64,000 bases of DNA. Source: Actinomycetota bacterium. Its GTDB lineage: Bacteria > Actinomycetota > Acidimicrobiia > IMCC26256 > PALSA-610. This document shows positions 18,897 to 26,647 of this stretch, piece by piece. A program made the position numbers and the translations under genes. The number at the start of each line of letters is the position of its first letter. Position 1 is the first letter of the stretch. The notes beneath the pieces are model-generated. The model was given only the letters and a program-made list of their open reading frames with translations, did not search any database and was not told the DNA's origin. The stretch spans positions 124,001 to 188,000 of the forward strand of contig SXJP01000017.1 of the NCBI GenBank assembly GCA_005779395.1, in the 5' to 3' direction.

Positions 18897-19505
18897 ATGA
18901 GTTGGAAAAGCCCGGTGCATCGCGCACTCTCTAGTGCGATTCACCGGGCTTGGCCATTTGTACAGTTGTATGGCGCAGTCGGACCGAGCCACAAGCGCGC
19001 AGAACGATTCGCTCACTTCGGCGCAGGCTCGATGCTCGCATTCCCGCCGACAGTCGTTTTCGGAGAAGGGCGCATCTCAATCGGCGACGCGACAACTATC
19101 GGCCCATACGCGTCGCTGTCTGCAGGTATGCCGAAGTTCGCTGACGACCGCGGAACTCCCATCATCACGATCGGCGACCGCTGCACCCTCGGCAAAGGGA
19201 TTGGCATCGTCGGCCACGACCGAATCGAGATCGGTGACGACATCTGGACTGGCCACTATTGCTACATCTCTGATCAGAACCATGGTTACTCAGACCTCAA
19301 CCAGCCCATTGGCACCCAGATGTGGAGCAATAATCCTGTATCGATCGGCTCGGAGTCATGGCTCGGCCATGGCGCAATCGTGCTACCTGGTGCCCACATC
19401 GGTCGTCACACCGTCGTTGCCGCCGGGGCCGTTGTCACAGCCGGCGCGTACCCAGATAATTGTGTTCTCGCTGGAGTTCCGGCCAAGATTGTGAAACGGC
19501 TCTAG
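18897..19505 (+). CDS. Hexapeptide-repeat (left-handed beta-helix) acyltransferase
   Basis: A 202-residue protein of the WcaF/Maa-like acetyltransferase group. Hexapeptide turns run from ISIGDATTIGPYASL through ITIGDRCTLGKGIGIVG and IEIGDDIWTGHYCYISDQNHGY (catalytic-type His) to VSIGSESWLGHGAIVLPGAHIG and VVAAGAVV, ending in AGVPAKIVKRL. It probably transfers acetyl or acyl groups to a sugar or small hydroxyl substrate. The start is uncertain: the first 18 codons are the same DNA as a strong hairpin (18908-18951) that looks like the terminator of the preceding gene. The in-frame TTG at 18966 is an alternative start. Confidence 0.75.
   Translation: MSWKSPVHRALSSAIHRAWPFVQLYGAVGPSHKRAERFAHFGAGSMLAFPPTVVFGEGRISIGDATTIGPYASLSAGMPKFADDRGTPIITIGDRCTLGKGIGIVGHDRIEIGDDIWTGHYCYISDQNHGYSDLNQPIGTQMWSNNPVSIGSESWLGHGAIVLPGAHIGRHTVVAAGAVVTAGAYPDNCVLAGVPAKIVKRL
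18908..18951 (+). terminator. Long hairpin, probable terminator of the Liv binding-protein gene
   Basis: AAGCCCGGTG (18908-18917) pairs perfectly with CACCGGGCTT (18942-18951). Inside, ATC/GAT and GCACT/AGTGC continue the stem around a CTCT loop. It begins 33 nt after the 18874 stop. No U-tract follows, so factor-independent termination is uncertain. Confidence 0.55.
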
Positions 19506-19545
19506 CAACGCTGCTACTTCGAGGTCGCGAAGAAGGGACAATGCG

Positions 19546-20601
19546 ATGAACCTCACGACAACCCCTATCAAGATCGGCGTGCTCTACGACTTCCCGCAGG
19601 GTGACAACGGCGCAACCTTTGAACGCGCTCTTCGGCTAGGACTCGAGGATGCCGCGAACGCGGTACCTCTCGATCGACCAGTCGAGTTCATCGCAAGTCA
19701 GGCGCGTGGACTGCCGATTGGTTCCGAGCATGAGGTGATAGTTGCGTTCAAGGCGCTCGCAGCCGAGGGAGTCTTGGCAATAGTCGGACCCTCGATCTCA
19801 GACAATTGCCTGATCGCTGCTCCTTGCGCCGATGTAGCGCGAGTTCCGTCGATCAACTACAGCGGCGGTGAGATGACCCGAAGCAAATGGATGTTCCACT
19901 ACCAACTCGGTTCTCTCGAAGAAGAACCTGTGGTGCTAGCCGAACGGCTAGCACAAAGAGGGCTGCGTCGTCCGGCCGTGCTCTATGACCAATCCCCTGT
20001 CGGCCATCGGTACTTCGACCGTTTCGATGCAGCCCGGCGGCGCAATGGTCTAGATCTCGCCGCAGCTAGTTCGATACCAACTCTCGCAGAAGACCTGTCA
20101 GCAACTGTTTCCCAGCTAAGAGAGTCACAAGCCGATTCTCTCGCATATTTCGGTCTCGGAATGTCGAGTCACGCCGTCGCTATCGCCATGTCGAGCCTCG
20201 GCTGGAACATCCCCGTCGTAGCGAACTCTGCACTCATGTTCGGCTACATCCGGCCAGAGTGGCACGATGCCTGGGCCGGCTGGGAGTACATAGACCAAGT
20301 ATCCGACAACAACCAACAGCGGCAGCGCCTCGCCTTACTCGATGCGAGAATTGCATCTGGGCCCATTGGCTGCACGGCGTTTGACATTGGCCGCCTGCTA
20401 GGCACCGCGCTCGGTTCATGCGAACATCTAACCCGTGCCGGCATCGCTACTGCGCTTCGCAATGTGAAGCGGCTACAGGCAACCACCGGCCACGACGGCA
20501 CCCTTATGGGGTTCGGGAACTACGACCATGCAGCACTAAAGGGCGACTACCTCGTGGTTCGCGAGTGGAAGAACGGCTCGTCAAAACAGGTAACAATCTG
20601 A
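19546..20601 (+). CDS. Periplasmic-binding-protein-fold protein without signal peptide
   Basis: A 351-residue Leu/Ile/Val-binding-protein-like domain (IKIGVLYDFPQGDNG at the N-terminus, AIVGPSISDNCLIAAP, INYSGGEMTRSKWMFH, RRPAVLYDQSPVGHRYFDRF, TAFDIGRLLGTAL). No signal peptide or lipobox precedes the fold, so it should be cytoplasmic, unlike the lipoprotein encoded upstream. Known cytoplasmic relatives such as AmiC sense ligands and control a partner, so a solute-sensing role for the nearby transporter is a reasonable guess. A GAAGGG ribosome-binding site precedes the ATG. Confidence 0.75.
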   Translation: MNLTTTPIKIGVLYDFPQGDNGATFERALRLGLEDAANAVPLDRPVEFIASQARGLPIGSEHEVIVAFKALAAEGVLAIVGPSISDNCLIAAPCADVARVPSINYSGGEMTRSKWMFHYQLGSLEEEPVVLAERLAQRGLRRPAVLYDQSPVGHRYFDRFDAARRRNGLDLAAASSIPTLAEDLSATVSQLRESQADSLAYFGLGMSSHAVAIAMSSLGWNIPVVANSALMFGYIRPEWHDAWAGWEYIDQVSDNNQQRQRLALLDARIASGPIGCTAFDIGRLLGTALGSCEHLTRAGIATALRNVKRLQATTGHDGTLMGFGNYDHAALKGDYLVVREWKNGSSKQVTI

Positions 20602-20630
20602 GCACTCGAGGGTTATCTGGCAAAACGTCT

Positions 20631-20670
20631 AGCCGATAGTAGAAGTGTGAATCGAGCGCAAGCCGATAGT
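20631..20670. repeat. Two 10-bp direct repeats 30 bp apart
   Basis: AGCCGATAGT occurs at 20631-20640 and exactly 30 bp later at 20661-20670; with one mismatch, a shared GAA follows each. Three helical turns of spacing would put two bound protein copies on one face of the DNA. They flank the first GTG of the HEAT-repeat gene. Confidence 0.4.
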
Positions 20671-21450
20671 CGAAAGGCAGACTCGTGTGGAGTAGCTACG
20701 CGCCCCGCAATCGATTTCATGGCAACATTTGATTCACCTGTAATTCCGCAGGTTGGCCTTACTGGGCGCGCTGTGCAGTTTCAAACAGGTCCTGGAACCG
20801 CAGCTTCGTATTGCTGGATCGATGGGTCCCAGGTCCCGATCGAAATCGGACTGACGACGTTGCGGCAGAGTTTTCCAGAAATCTCGTCTGTCAGCCTCCG
20901 GCCTGGCTTGGTGACAATCGAACTTGCGAGTCCCCACCTATGGGACAGCACATTGTTCGAGATATTGAGTGTCGTAACAGAAACCTTCGTGCAAAAGCGC
21001 GAACCTCTGGCCCCTAATCGCAACGCCGAACGCGCTAACAGAGAATTCACCGGCCTCGACCCGACGAGCCCACGAGGACAGGTCCGCGTGCGCGATGCCC
21101 TGACGTCTCTCGATCCAGCGATACGCCAAATCGCGATTTCGCTTATCGGAGAATCCGACATACATGCGGCTGCTAAAGCATGGCGGATCGCTATTGATGA
21201 TTCGAGCCGTGATGTGCGCAGAGCCGCAATCATCGGGGCAGCCAACTCCGGCCTCGAAGAATTGCGACCTCTGCTAGAACGCGCTCTGACCCTTAGCGAC
21301 GCGTGCGCTCGTTTCGTCGCTGTGACGGGACTCGATCGGATCGGAGCCCAACGAAGCAAGAGCGCTCTAGAACCAATTACCAGAGATCAGGACGCGCGGG
21401 TTCGGGTAATCGCGCGACTAGTACTCAGCGGAAAGCGACTCGGTAGGTGA
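20647..21450 (+). CDS. HEAT-repeat-containing protein of unknown function
   Basis: A 267-residue soluble protein. Residues 1-120 are unassigned and contain a beta-rich stretch. From about residue 145 short paired helices repeat (ALTSLDPAIRQIAISLIG, DSSRDVRRAAIIGAANSG, DACARFVAVTGLDRIG, DQDARVRVIARLVLSG), matching HEAT repeats used for protein binding. The GTG at 20647 is the longest start; the ATG at 20719 (MATFDSPV) is an alternative and would leave both 10-bp direct repeats upstream of the gene. It is convergent with the thiolase, 6 bp apart. Confidence 0.55.
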   Translation: MNRAQADSRKADSCGVATRPAIDFMATFDSPVIPQVGLTGRAVQFQTGPGTAASYCWIDGSQVPIEIGLTTLRQSFPEISSVSLRPGLVTIELASPHLWDSTLFEILSVVTETFVQKREPLAPNRNAERANREFTGLDPTSPRGQVRVRDALTSLDPAIRQIAISLIGESDIHAAAKAWRIAIDDSSRDVRRAAIIGAANSGLEELRPLLERALTLSDACARFVAVTGLDRIGAQRSKSALEPITRDQDARVRVIARLVLSGKRLGR

Positions 21451-21456
21451 GCGTCG

Positions 21457-22656
21457 TTATAGGCGCTCGATCACCATCGCCATACCCTGGCCACCACCGA
21501 CACACATTGACTCAATGCCGTAACGTCCGCCACGTTCTTGGAGTCCGTTGATCAGCGTGCCCATGATGCGAGCGCCAGTCATGCCGAATGGGTGGCCGAG
21601 AGCGATCGCGCCACCATTCACGTTGAGTTTGTCCCAGCTAATACCGAGGTGCTTGGCAGAAGGAATGACCTGAGCTGCGAAAGCCTCGTTTATCTCTACT
21701 AGGTCTATGTCGTCGATAGACAAGCCTGCGCGGCCGAGTGCCTGACGGCATGCTTCGATCGGACCAAGGCCCATAATTTCTGGGTTGAGTGCGCTCACTC
21801 CGCTGCTGACGATTCGCGCCAACGGAGTAATCCCAAGCGCAGCTGCACGTGTGTCGCTCATGACCACGACTGCGGCAGCACCATCATTGAGCGGGCATGC
21901 GTTACCGGCCGTAACTGAACCGTCGGGACGAAAGACCGGCTTGAGTTCGGCGAGCTTCTCGGCTGTCGTGCCTGCACGCGGGCCGTCGTCCTTGGAGACG
22001 GTAGTGCCGTCAGCGTTCGGCACGGGCGTGATCTCACGATCGAAGAAGCCACGCTCTTGGGACGCGACAGCAAGTTGCTGACTCCGCGCTCCGAAGGCAT
22101 CCATTTCTTCGCGTGTGACGCCCTCTGACTCAACGACATTTTCAGCGGTTTGGCCCATCGCGATGTAAACGTCGGCGAGATCGCTACCAGGAGCCCACGT
22201 ACCGGCCCCGCCGTTGGCGCGCTCGGCGGTACGCATGGTCGCATCGAGGAAGAGCGGGTTCTGTGGCCCCATGTCGGCCGCGCCGAACCGGAATCGGCTC
22301 ACCGTCTCTACGCCACCAGCGACGAACACATCGCCTTCGCCTGCTTTGATGGCGTGTGCTGCCATGCGAATGGTCTGGAGGCTTGACGAGCAGTAGCGGT
22401 TGACAGTGACGCCGGGCGCTTCGAGACCGGCGAGAATTGCCGCAACTCGGCCGACATTGACACCAGCTTCGCCAGCAGGCTGACCACAACCCCAGATGAC
22501 ATCTTCTACTTGTGATGTGGGCAGGTCAGGAACCTTTTCGAGCAATGCCTTGATAATGAACGCCGACAGGTCATCTGGGCGCCATTCGGTCAGCGAGCCC
22601 TTATTAGCCCGACCGATGGGTGTGCGGGCTGTGGCGACGATTACGGCTTCAGTCAT
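21457..22656 (-). CDS. Acetyl-CoA acetyltransferase / 3-ketoacyl-CoA thiolase
   Basis: A complete 399-residue thiolase. The acylated cysteine is Cys89 in VNRYCSSSLQ. The second-site histidine lies in GGAIALGHPFGMTG and the general-base cysteine in SMCVGGGQGMAM. NEAFAAQ and a late GLNERGG-like stretch also fit. It should cleave 3-ketoacyl-CoA in beta-oxidation (FadA type) or condense acetyl-CoA; the sequence cannot decide between them. An AGGAG ribosome-binding site lies 8 nt before the ATG. It is transcribed alone, divergent from the VIT-family gene. Confidence 0.9.
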   Translation of the reverse strand: MTEAVIVATARTPIGRANKGSLTEWRPDDLSAFIIKALLEKVPDLPTSQVEDVIWGCGQPAGEAGVNVGRVAAILAGLEAPGVTVNRYCSSSLQTIRMAAHAIKAGEGDVFVAGGVETVSRFRFGAADMGPQNPLFLDATMRTAERANGGAGTWAPGSDLADVYIAMGQTAENVVESEGVTREEMDAFGARSQQLAVASQERGFFDREITPVPNADGTTVSKDDGPRAGTTAEKLAELKPVFRPDGSVTAGNACPLNDGAAAVVVMSDTRAAALGITPLARIVSSGVSALNPEIMGLGPIEACRQALGRAGLSIDDIDLVEINEAFAAQVIPSAKHLGISWDKLNVNGGAIALGHPFGMTGARIMGTLINGLQERGGRYGIESMCVGGGQGMAMVIERL

Positions 22657-22758
22657 GGCATTGGCTCCTAGAACGCTGATAGCAAGGACACAAGAACGGG
22701 AGGAAAACTACCCGGCGCATATGGCGCATCCCCAAAACCGAGCGGCACGATTATTGGG

Positions 22759-22764
22759 TACCGT
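22759..22764 (+). promoter_or_regulatory. -10 element of a leaderless promoter (VIT-family gene)
   Basis: TACCGT ends 6 nt before the GTG start at 22771, with no ribosome-binding site between. Confidence 0.4.
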
Positions 22765-22770
22765 TGACAC

Positions 22771-23466
22771 GTGAGCATCGTCGCGCGAGAACACCACCGT
22801 TCGCACAGAAGTTCGTGGCTGCGAGCCGCAGTCCTCGGAGCCAACGACGGAATCGTGTCGACAGCATCGCTTGTCGTTGGTGTCGCGGCAGCTGGCAGTT
22901 CTTACACCGCATTGCGTACCGCTGGCTTCGCGGCGGTCGTCGCCGGTGCTATGTCCATGGCGGCTGGCGAATACGTATCTGTCAGTTCACAACGAGACGT
23001 CGAACGCTCAGATCTCGAACTCGAACGTCAAGCAATTGCCGACAACCCCGACGCCGAGTTGGCCGAACTCGCACGAATCTACGAAGGCCGCGGGCTATCC
23101 CCTGCTACGGCACAGCAAGTCGCTTTCGAACTCCATGCCCACGATGCGTTCGCTTCACACGCCCGCGACGAACTTGGCCTCGAATCCAATGGGAATGCTC
23201 GGCCACTACAGGCTGCTCTAACTTCGGCAATTGCCTTCGTTCTCGGCGCGCTCTTCCCTTTGATCGCCGTCCTAAGCACGCCGACGCGACATCGCATTAC
23301 AACGGCGATAGCTGTTGCGCTCTGCGCTCTCTGCATTCTCGGAGTACTTGGAGCTAAAGCGGGTGGAGCGAATTTACGGATAGCCGCAACCCGGATACTC
23401 CTCTGGGGTGGCCTCGCGATGGCCGTGACTTTTGCAATTGGCAAAGCCGTCGGCACCGCGTTGTGA
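22771..23466 (+). CDS. VIT1/CCC1-family iron/manganese transporter
   Basis: A 231-residue membrane protein of the vacuolar iron transporter family. The N-terminal LRAAVLGANDGIVSTASLVVGVAAAG and the following AGAMSMAAGEYVSVSSQRD are the family's hallmark first two helices with metal-binding residues. A charged loop with RQAIADNPDAELAELARIYEGRG follows, then three more helices to the C-terminus. In bacteria these proteins export or store Fe2+ and Mn2+. The GTG start lies just behind a TACCGT -10 element, so the message is likely leaderless. Confidence 0.88.
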   Translation: MSIVAREHHRSHRSSWLRAAVLGANDGIVSTASLVVGVAAAGSSYTALRTAGFAAVVAGAMSMAAGEYVSVSSQRDVERSDLELERQAIADNPDAELAELARIYEGRGLSPATAQQVAFELHAHDAFASHARDELGLESNGNARPLQAALTSAIAFVLGALFPLIAVLSTPTRHRITTAIAVALCALCILGVLGAKAGGANLRIAATRILLWGGLAMAVTFAIGKAVGTAL

Positions 23467-23469
23467 AGC

Positions 23470-23494
23470 AACTCGGTGGCGCAGAGCGCGAGTT
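23470..23494. terminator. Hairpin between convergent genes
   Basis: AACTC (23470-23474) pairs with GAGTT (23490-23494), and GCGC/GCGC closes an AGA loop inside, with a 4-nt bulge. It lies exactly between the VIT-family and carbonic-anhydrase-like genes. No U-tract on either side. Confidence 0.4.
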
Positions 23495-24013
23495 CTAGCC
23501 GACTAGACGAGTTTGAGTCGCGTGAAACTTCGCGAGCGCAACATACCCAGCGGCCTGCGCAATGATGTCGCTAGCTGTCACTGTGTCTGGTCGAATCTTT
23601 GCGGGCACTCCTAGAGCCATCGCGCCTGACGGGACCTCGACGTCATTAGGCACGACTGCACCAGCGCCTACGAGTGCACCCGAATGAACGACTGCGCGAT
23701 GCAACACAATGGAACCCGTACCGATTAACGAACCATTCTCAACTACACAGGCCTCGAGGTGGGCTAGGTGACCGATCACGCAGTCGTCGCCGATAACTGT
23801 CGGGAGTGCTCTAGTGCAGTGGATCACAGCACCATCTTGGATCGAGGTGCGTTCTCCGACAACAATCCCCATGCCATCTCCACGCAAAACCGCGCCAGGC
23901 CAGACCGATGATTCTGCGCCAATCGTCACACTGCCAATCACGACAGCGTCGTCATGCACGAATGCCGTCGTGTGAATGACAGGGACCTTGTCGCCGAGAG
24001 CGTAAATAGCCAT
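23495..24013 (-). CDS. Gamma-carbonic-anhydrase-like hexapeptide protein
   Basis: A 172-residue left-handed beta-helix protein (MAIYALGDKVPVIHTTAFV, VIGSVTIGAESSVWPGAVLRGD, TSIQDGAVIHC, IGDDCVIGH, LIGTGSIVL, GVPAKI). In gamma-carbonic anhydrases three His bind the metal. His65 and His82 are in place, but the usual LHGC motif reads LEAC, putting Glu87 at the third site, with His85 two residues earlier. Metal binding may be altered, or this may be a YrdA/PaaY-like relative with another role. The frame extends to 24061, but the ATG at 24013 fits the family and the promoter. Confidence 0.78.
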   Translation of the reverse strand: MAIYALGDKVPVIHTTAFVHDDAVVIGSVTIGAESSVWPGAVLRGDGMGIVVGERTSIQDGAVIHCTRALPTVIGDDCVIGHLAHLEACVVENGSLIGTGSIVLHRAVVHSGALVGAGAVVPNDVEVPSGAMALGVPAKIRPDTVTASDIIAQAAGYVALAKFHATQTRLVG

Positions 24014-24021
24014 AGCCGCGC

Positions 24022-24031
24022 ACGGTACCTT
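24022..24031. promoter_or_regulatory. Overlapping divergent -10 elements
   Basis: TACCGT on the minus strand (24022-24027) lies 8 nt before the ATG at 24013. TACCTT on the plus strand (24026-24031) lies 7 nt before the GTG at 24039. They share the central TA, so polymerase can occupy only one direction at a time. Confidence 0.5.
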
Positions 24032-24038
24032 GTGCGAC

Positions 24039-24866
24039 GTGAACGCGACGCAAGAGCACATCGAAGCCGTAGCTACACGCGGCTACACAATCGTAGAAAA
24101 CGTGATCACCGAAACTCTCGCCGACGCGCTGAACGACGACCTGCTCCGTCTAGAAGCGACGTTCGGTGTCGTACCTACGCCAAACACATTCGAGGGTCAC
24201 AAAACGATCCGCATATACAACCTGCTCGCCTACGGCAAAATCTACGAAGACATTCCGGTCCACGAAAAAATCTTGCCCATAGTCGAAGGAGTCTTGGACA
24301 AAGGATGTCTTGTTTCGAGTCTTAGCTCAATCTCGATTCTTCCTGGCGAAATCTCGCAGCCGATCCATGCAGATGACCAACTGATGCCACTACCCAAGCC
24401 GCACTTACCAACGGTCTGCAACACAATGTGGGCGATCACAGCTTTCACAGAGGCGAATGGTGCTACGCGACTAGTGCCCGGAACGCACCTTGCTAGCGAC
24501 CACCCGATCTACGGCGGCGACTATGAGACCGTCGCAGCGTCTATGCCAAAAGGTTCGGTACTTGTCTGGAACGGGTCGCTGTGGCATGGTGGCGGCACCA
24601 ACACTGCCTCCGGCCGTCGAGTCGGAATCGCGATGAACTACTGCGCTGGCTGGATACGCCAGCAGGAGAACCAACAGCTAGGGATTCCAGCAGCGACCGC
24701 TGCTGGCTTCTCGCAGCGGTTGCGTGAACTCGTCGGATACTCGGTCTACAACGGAATAATGGGCCATATCAATAAACGAAATCCGGTAGAGATTCTCGAT
24801 GCGATTTCTGGCACTAGCCCCGAGTCTGAGAATCGTGGTCCAGCAACTGTCTGGGACGTGATGTAG
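24039..24866 (+). CDS. Phytanoyl-CoA dioxygenase (PhyH) family protein
   Basis: A 275-residue Fe(II)/2-oxoglutarate oxygenase. The metal motif HxD is seen in QPIHADDQLM, the distal His in SLWHGGGTN and the 2-oxoglutarate-binding Arg in the following SGRRVGIAMNY. Family members hydroxylate acyl-CoAs or many small molecules; the substrate here is unknown. The start is taken as the GTG at 24039, 7 nt after a TACCTT -10 element; a TTG at 24030 is the only longer alternative. The 25-bp divergent promoter links it to the carbonic-anhydrase-like gene. Confidence 0.85.
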   Translation: MNATQEHIEAVATRGYTIVENVITETLADALNDDLLRLEATFGVVPTPNTFEGHKTIRIYNLLAYGKIYEDIPVHEKILPIVEGVLDKGCLVSSLSSISILPGEISQPIHADDQLMPLPKPHLPTVCNTMWAITAFTEANGATRLVPGTHLASDHPIYGGDYETVAASMPKGSVLVWNGSLWHGGGTNTASGRRVGIAMNYCAGWIRQQENQQLGIPAATAAGFSQRLRELVGYSVYNGIMGHINKRNPVEILDAISGTSPESENRGPATVWDVM

Positions 24867-24889
24867 CGCAAAGAGCGCTAAGAATAATC

Positions 24890-26458
24890 TCAGGTGCGGC
24901 GAGATGTTGCGCCGACAATCGCTTCACCGGCTGGCGTGGCGTCGCCAAAATCAGCGGCATCGCCTCTACCAATTACGAGCCCATCAGTCGTGATGATCCA
25001 GTAGCCGAGACCTGTCTGAGTTGTTGCTATAGCCACAACAGGGTGGTCACTCACTTGAGATCGTGCCTCGGCCGTGAGGTCTTCGAATGACTCGAAATTA
25101 TCGATCTCAAGTTGTGCATCTAATTCAGGAAATAGACCGCCGTACGTACGCGCTGAACCAAAGTCGAAGATGCGGCCATGAGAACTGACTAACCAATAAC
25201 CGGTGCCGTCGGGAGTCGCAGCGATGCCGACAATCGGGTCTCGTAGCCTCGCCTTTGCGACCGAACCGAAGTCAACGGCATCACCGAATGACGTCACAAC
25301 GCCGTCGCTGTTCACCAACCAGTAGCCCAACCCGCTTGGCGTGGCAGCGATGGCAACTGTGAGCGCACCTGGGCTATTCATCTCGACCGTCGGGTCTGCA
25401 ATCTCGGCATCTCCGAATGCTCGAACCTCGCCAGACCTCGTCACCGTCCAGAAGCCGATGCCACGAGGCGACGCAGCTGCTGCAGTCACTACCGTCCGGC
25501 CACGGGGCTTGGGTCGCTCATACTCAGGCGCGTCGCCGAAACCAAAAATTGCGCCGCCTGCCATGATGACCCAATAGCCGCTAGCTGTCGGAGTTGGCAC
25601 GACGGCAACGACAGGTGAATGCAGATCTCTGCCGCTAGCAGAACCCCAGAAACGAGCATCACCGACGTCGTAGACCTGACCGTCGATGCCAGCAAGGAAC
25701 AGGCCGTCGCCTAACCGAAGCGGCATGACAGGTTCCGGGTCGCGCTGCTGCGCAGGGTCGTACTCGAGCGTCAGCCCATTGAGGTCGAGCAAATTCGTAT
25801 ACACGCTAATTACGGACTCGGCGTACCGCGTAGAAGTTGCCCAGTGGCCATCGCCCATGTCAAACCACGTCGGCGCGATTCCAAGGTAGGAGGTAGGCGG
25901 CTTGCTTATCGGGTTGCTTAGCCGGTGCGGGTCGGCGTAACCGCGCAACAACTGCATCTGCGAACGGACACCCGTGCGCGCGTCTTCGTAGTGATTTCCG
26001 CCACTACAAGAATCGCATGCGCCAATGCCGGCGAAGTTGTTGTCCTGTGGATGCACTAGCCCGCGATCTGGGAATGTGAACCAACCTGTCTCCACTATCG
26101 ATTGCGCCCAGGCCAAATCGGCTCGTACGCCAAACGCAGCGCCTTCCTCGACGAATATCTGTGCTAACTCATCGATCGACACCGTGACGCGAGGCACGTG
26201 ACTTGAGCTGACGGCTGTTGCCATCTGACTAGCGGTGAGCCTTGAAGGGCCGAGTAGCGAAAGCGGGCTGTGGCCGTAGCGATAAACCGCTCGGGGATCA
26301 GCCGCAGGCAACGGAGTGTTGCCGACCGTCGGATAGAAGCGACTTGTTGGCGTTACTTGGGCCGTCGCCCCGCCGATGAGTCCCATGGTGAGTAACCCGA
26401 GACAGGTCGCGGCCGCAAGCTGTGTCCTGAACTGTCGGGTAGGCATAGGAATACTCAT
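24890..26458 (-). CDS. Secreted N-acetylglucosaminidase-like protein with six C-terminal repeats
   Basis: A 522-residue exported protein. A signal peptide ends near residue 33 (GGATA). Residues 85-235 form a glucosaminidase domain of the lysozyme-like fold (ELAQIFVEEGAAFGVRADLA, the catalytic-Glu context QSIVETGWF, DNNFAGIGACD), expected to cut peptidoglycan glycan strands. From about residue 260 six repeats of about 45 residues follow, each with a GYW/GFW box and a G-x-V/I-x-x-FGDA box, as in the protein at 8709-11756. The repeats probably form a propeller that binds cell wall or another surface. The start may be residue 1 or Met5. Confidence 0.8.
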   Translation of the reverse strand: MSIPMPTRQFRTQLAAATCLGLLTMGLIGGATAQVTPTSRFYPTVGNTPLPAADPRAVYRYGHSPLSLLGPSRLTASQMATAVSSSHVPRVTVSIDELAQIFVEEGAAFGVRADLAWAQSIVETGWFTFPDRGLVHPQDNNFAGIGACDSCSGGNHYEDARTGVRSQMQLLRGYADPHRLSNPISKPPTSYLGIAPTWFDMGDGHWATSTRYAESVISVYTNLLDLNGLTLEYDPAQQRDPEPVMPLRLGDGLFLAGIDGQVYDVGDARFWGSASGRDLHSPVVAVVPTPTASGYWVIMAGGAIFGFGDAPEYERPKPRGRTVVTAAAASPRGIGFWTVTRSGEVRAFGDAEIADPTVEMNSPGALTVAIAATPSGLGYWLVNSDGVVTSFGDAVDFGSVAKARLRDPIVGIAATPDGTGYWLVSSHGRIFDFGSARTYGGLFPELDAQLEIDNFESFEDLTAEARSQVSDHPVVAIATTQTGLGYWIITTDGLVIGRGDAADFGDATPAGEAIVGATSRRT

Positions 26459-26647
26459 CGGTCACCTGAGACAATTAGTTGACTATTGACGATTCCGTCG
26501 TTCGATACTGCTCACCGTAGCCACTCGTAGCGTCTTCAACGATCGCGCTTCGACGATCTCTCAGCTCGAATCGACACTAAACGCTCACCGCTCTACGCTG
26601 TTAGTTCCGGCTACGAGCCGCCCGCACACCGACAACAGGAGACCGAA

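Noticed and set aside
26459..26647. Promoter with TTGACT/TTGACG and GATACT
   Set aside because: The possible spacings (19 and 12 bp) do not fit a standard promoter well enough to call.
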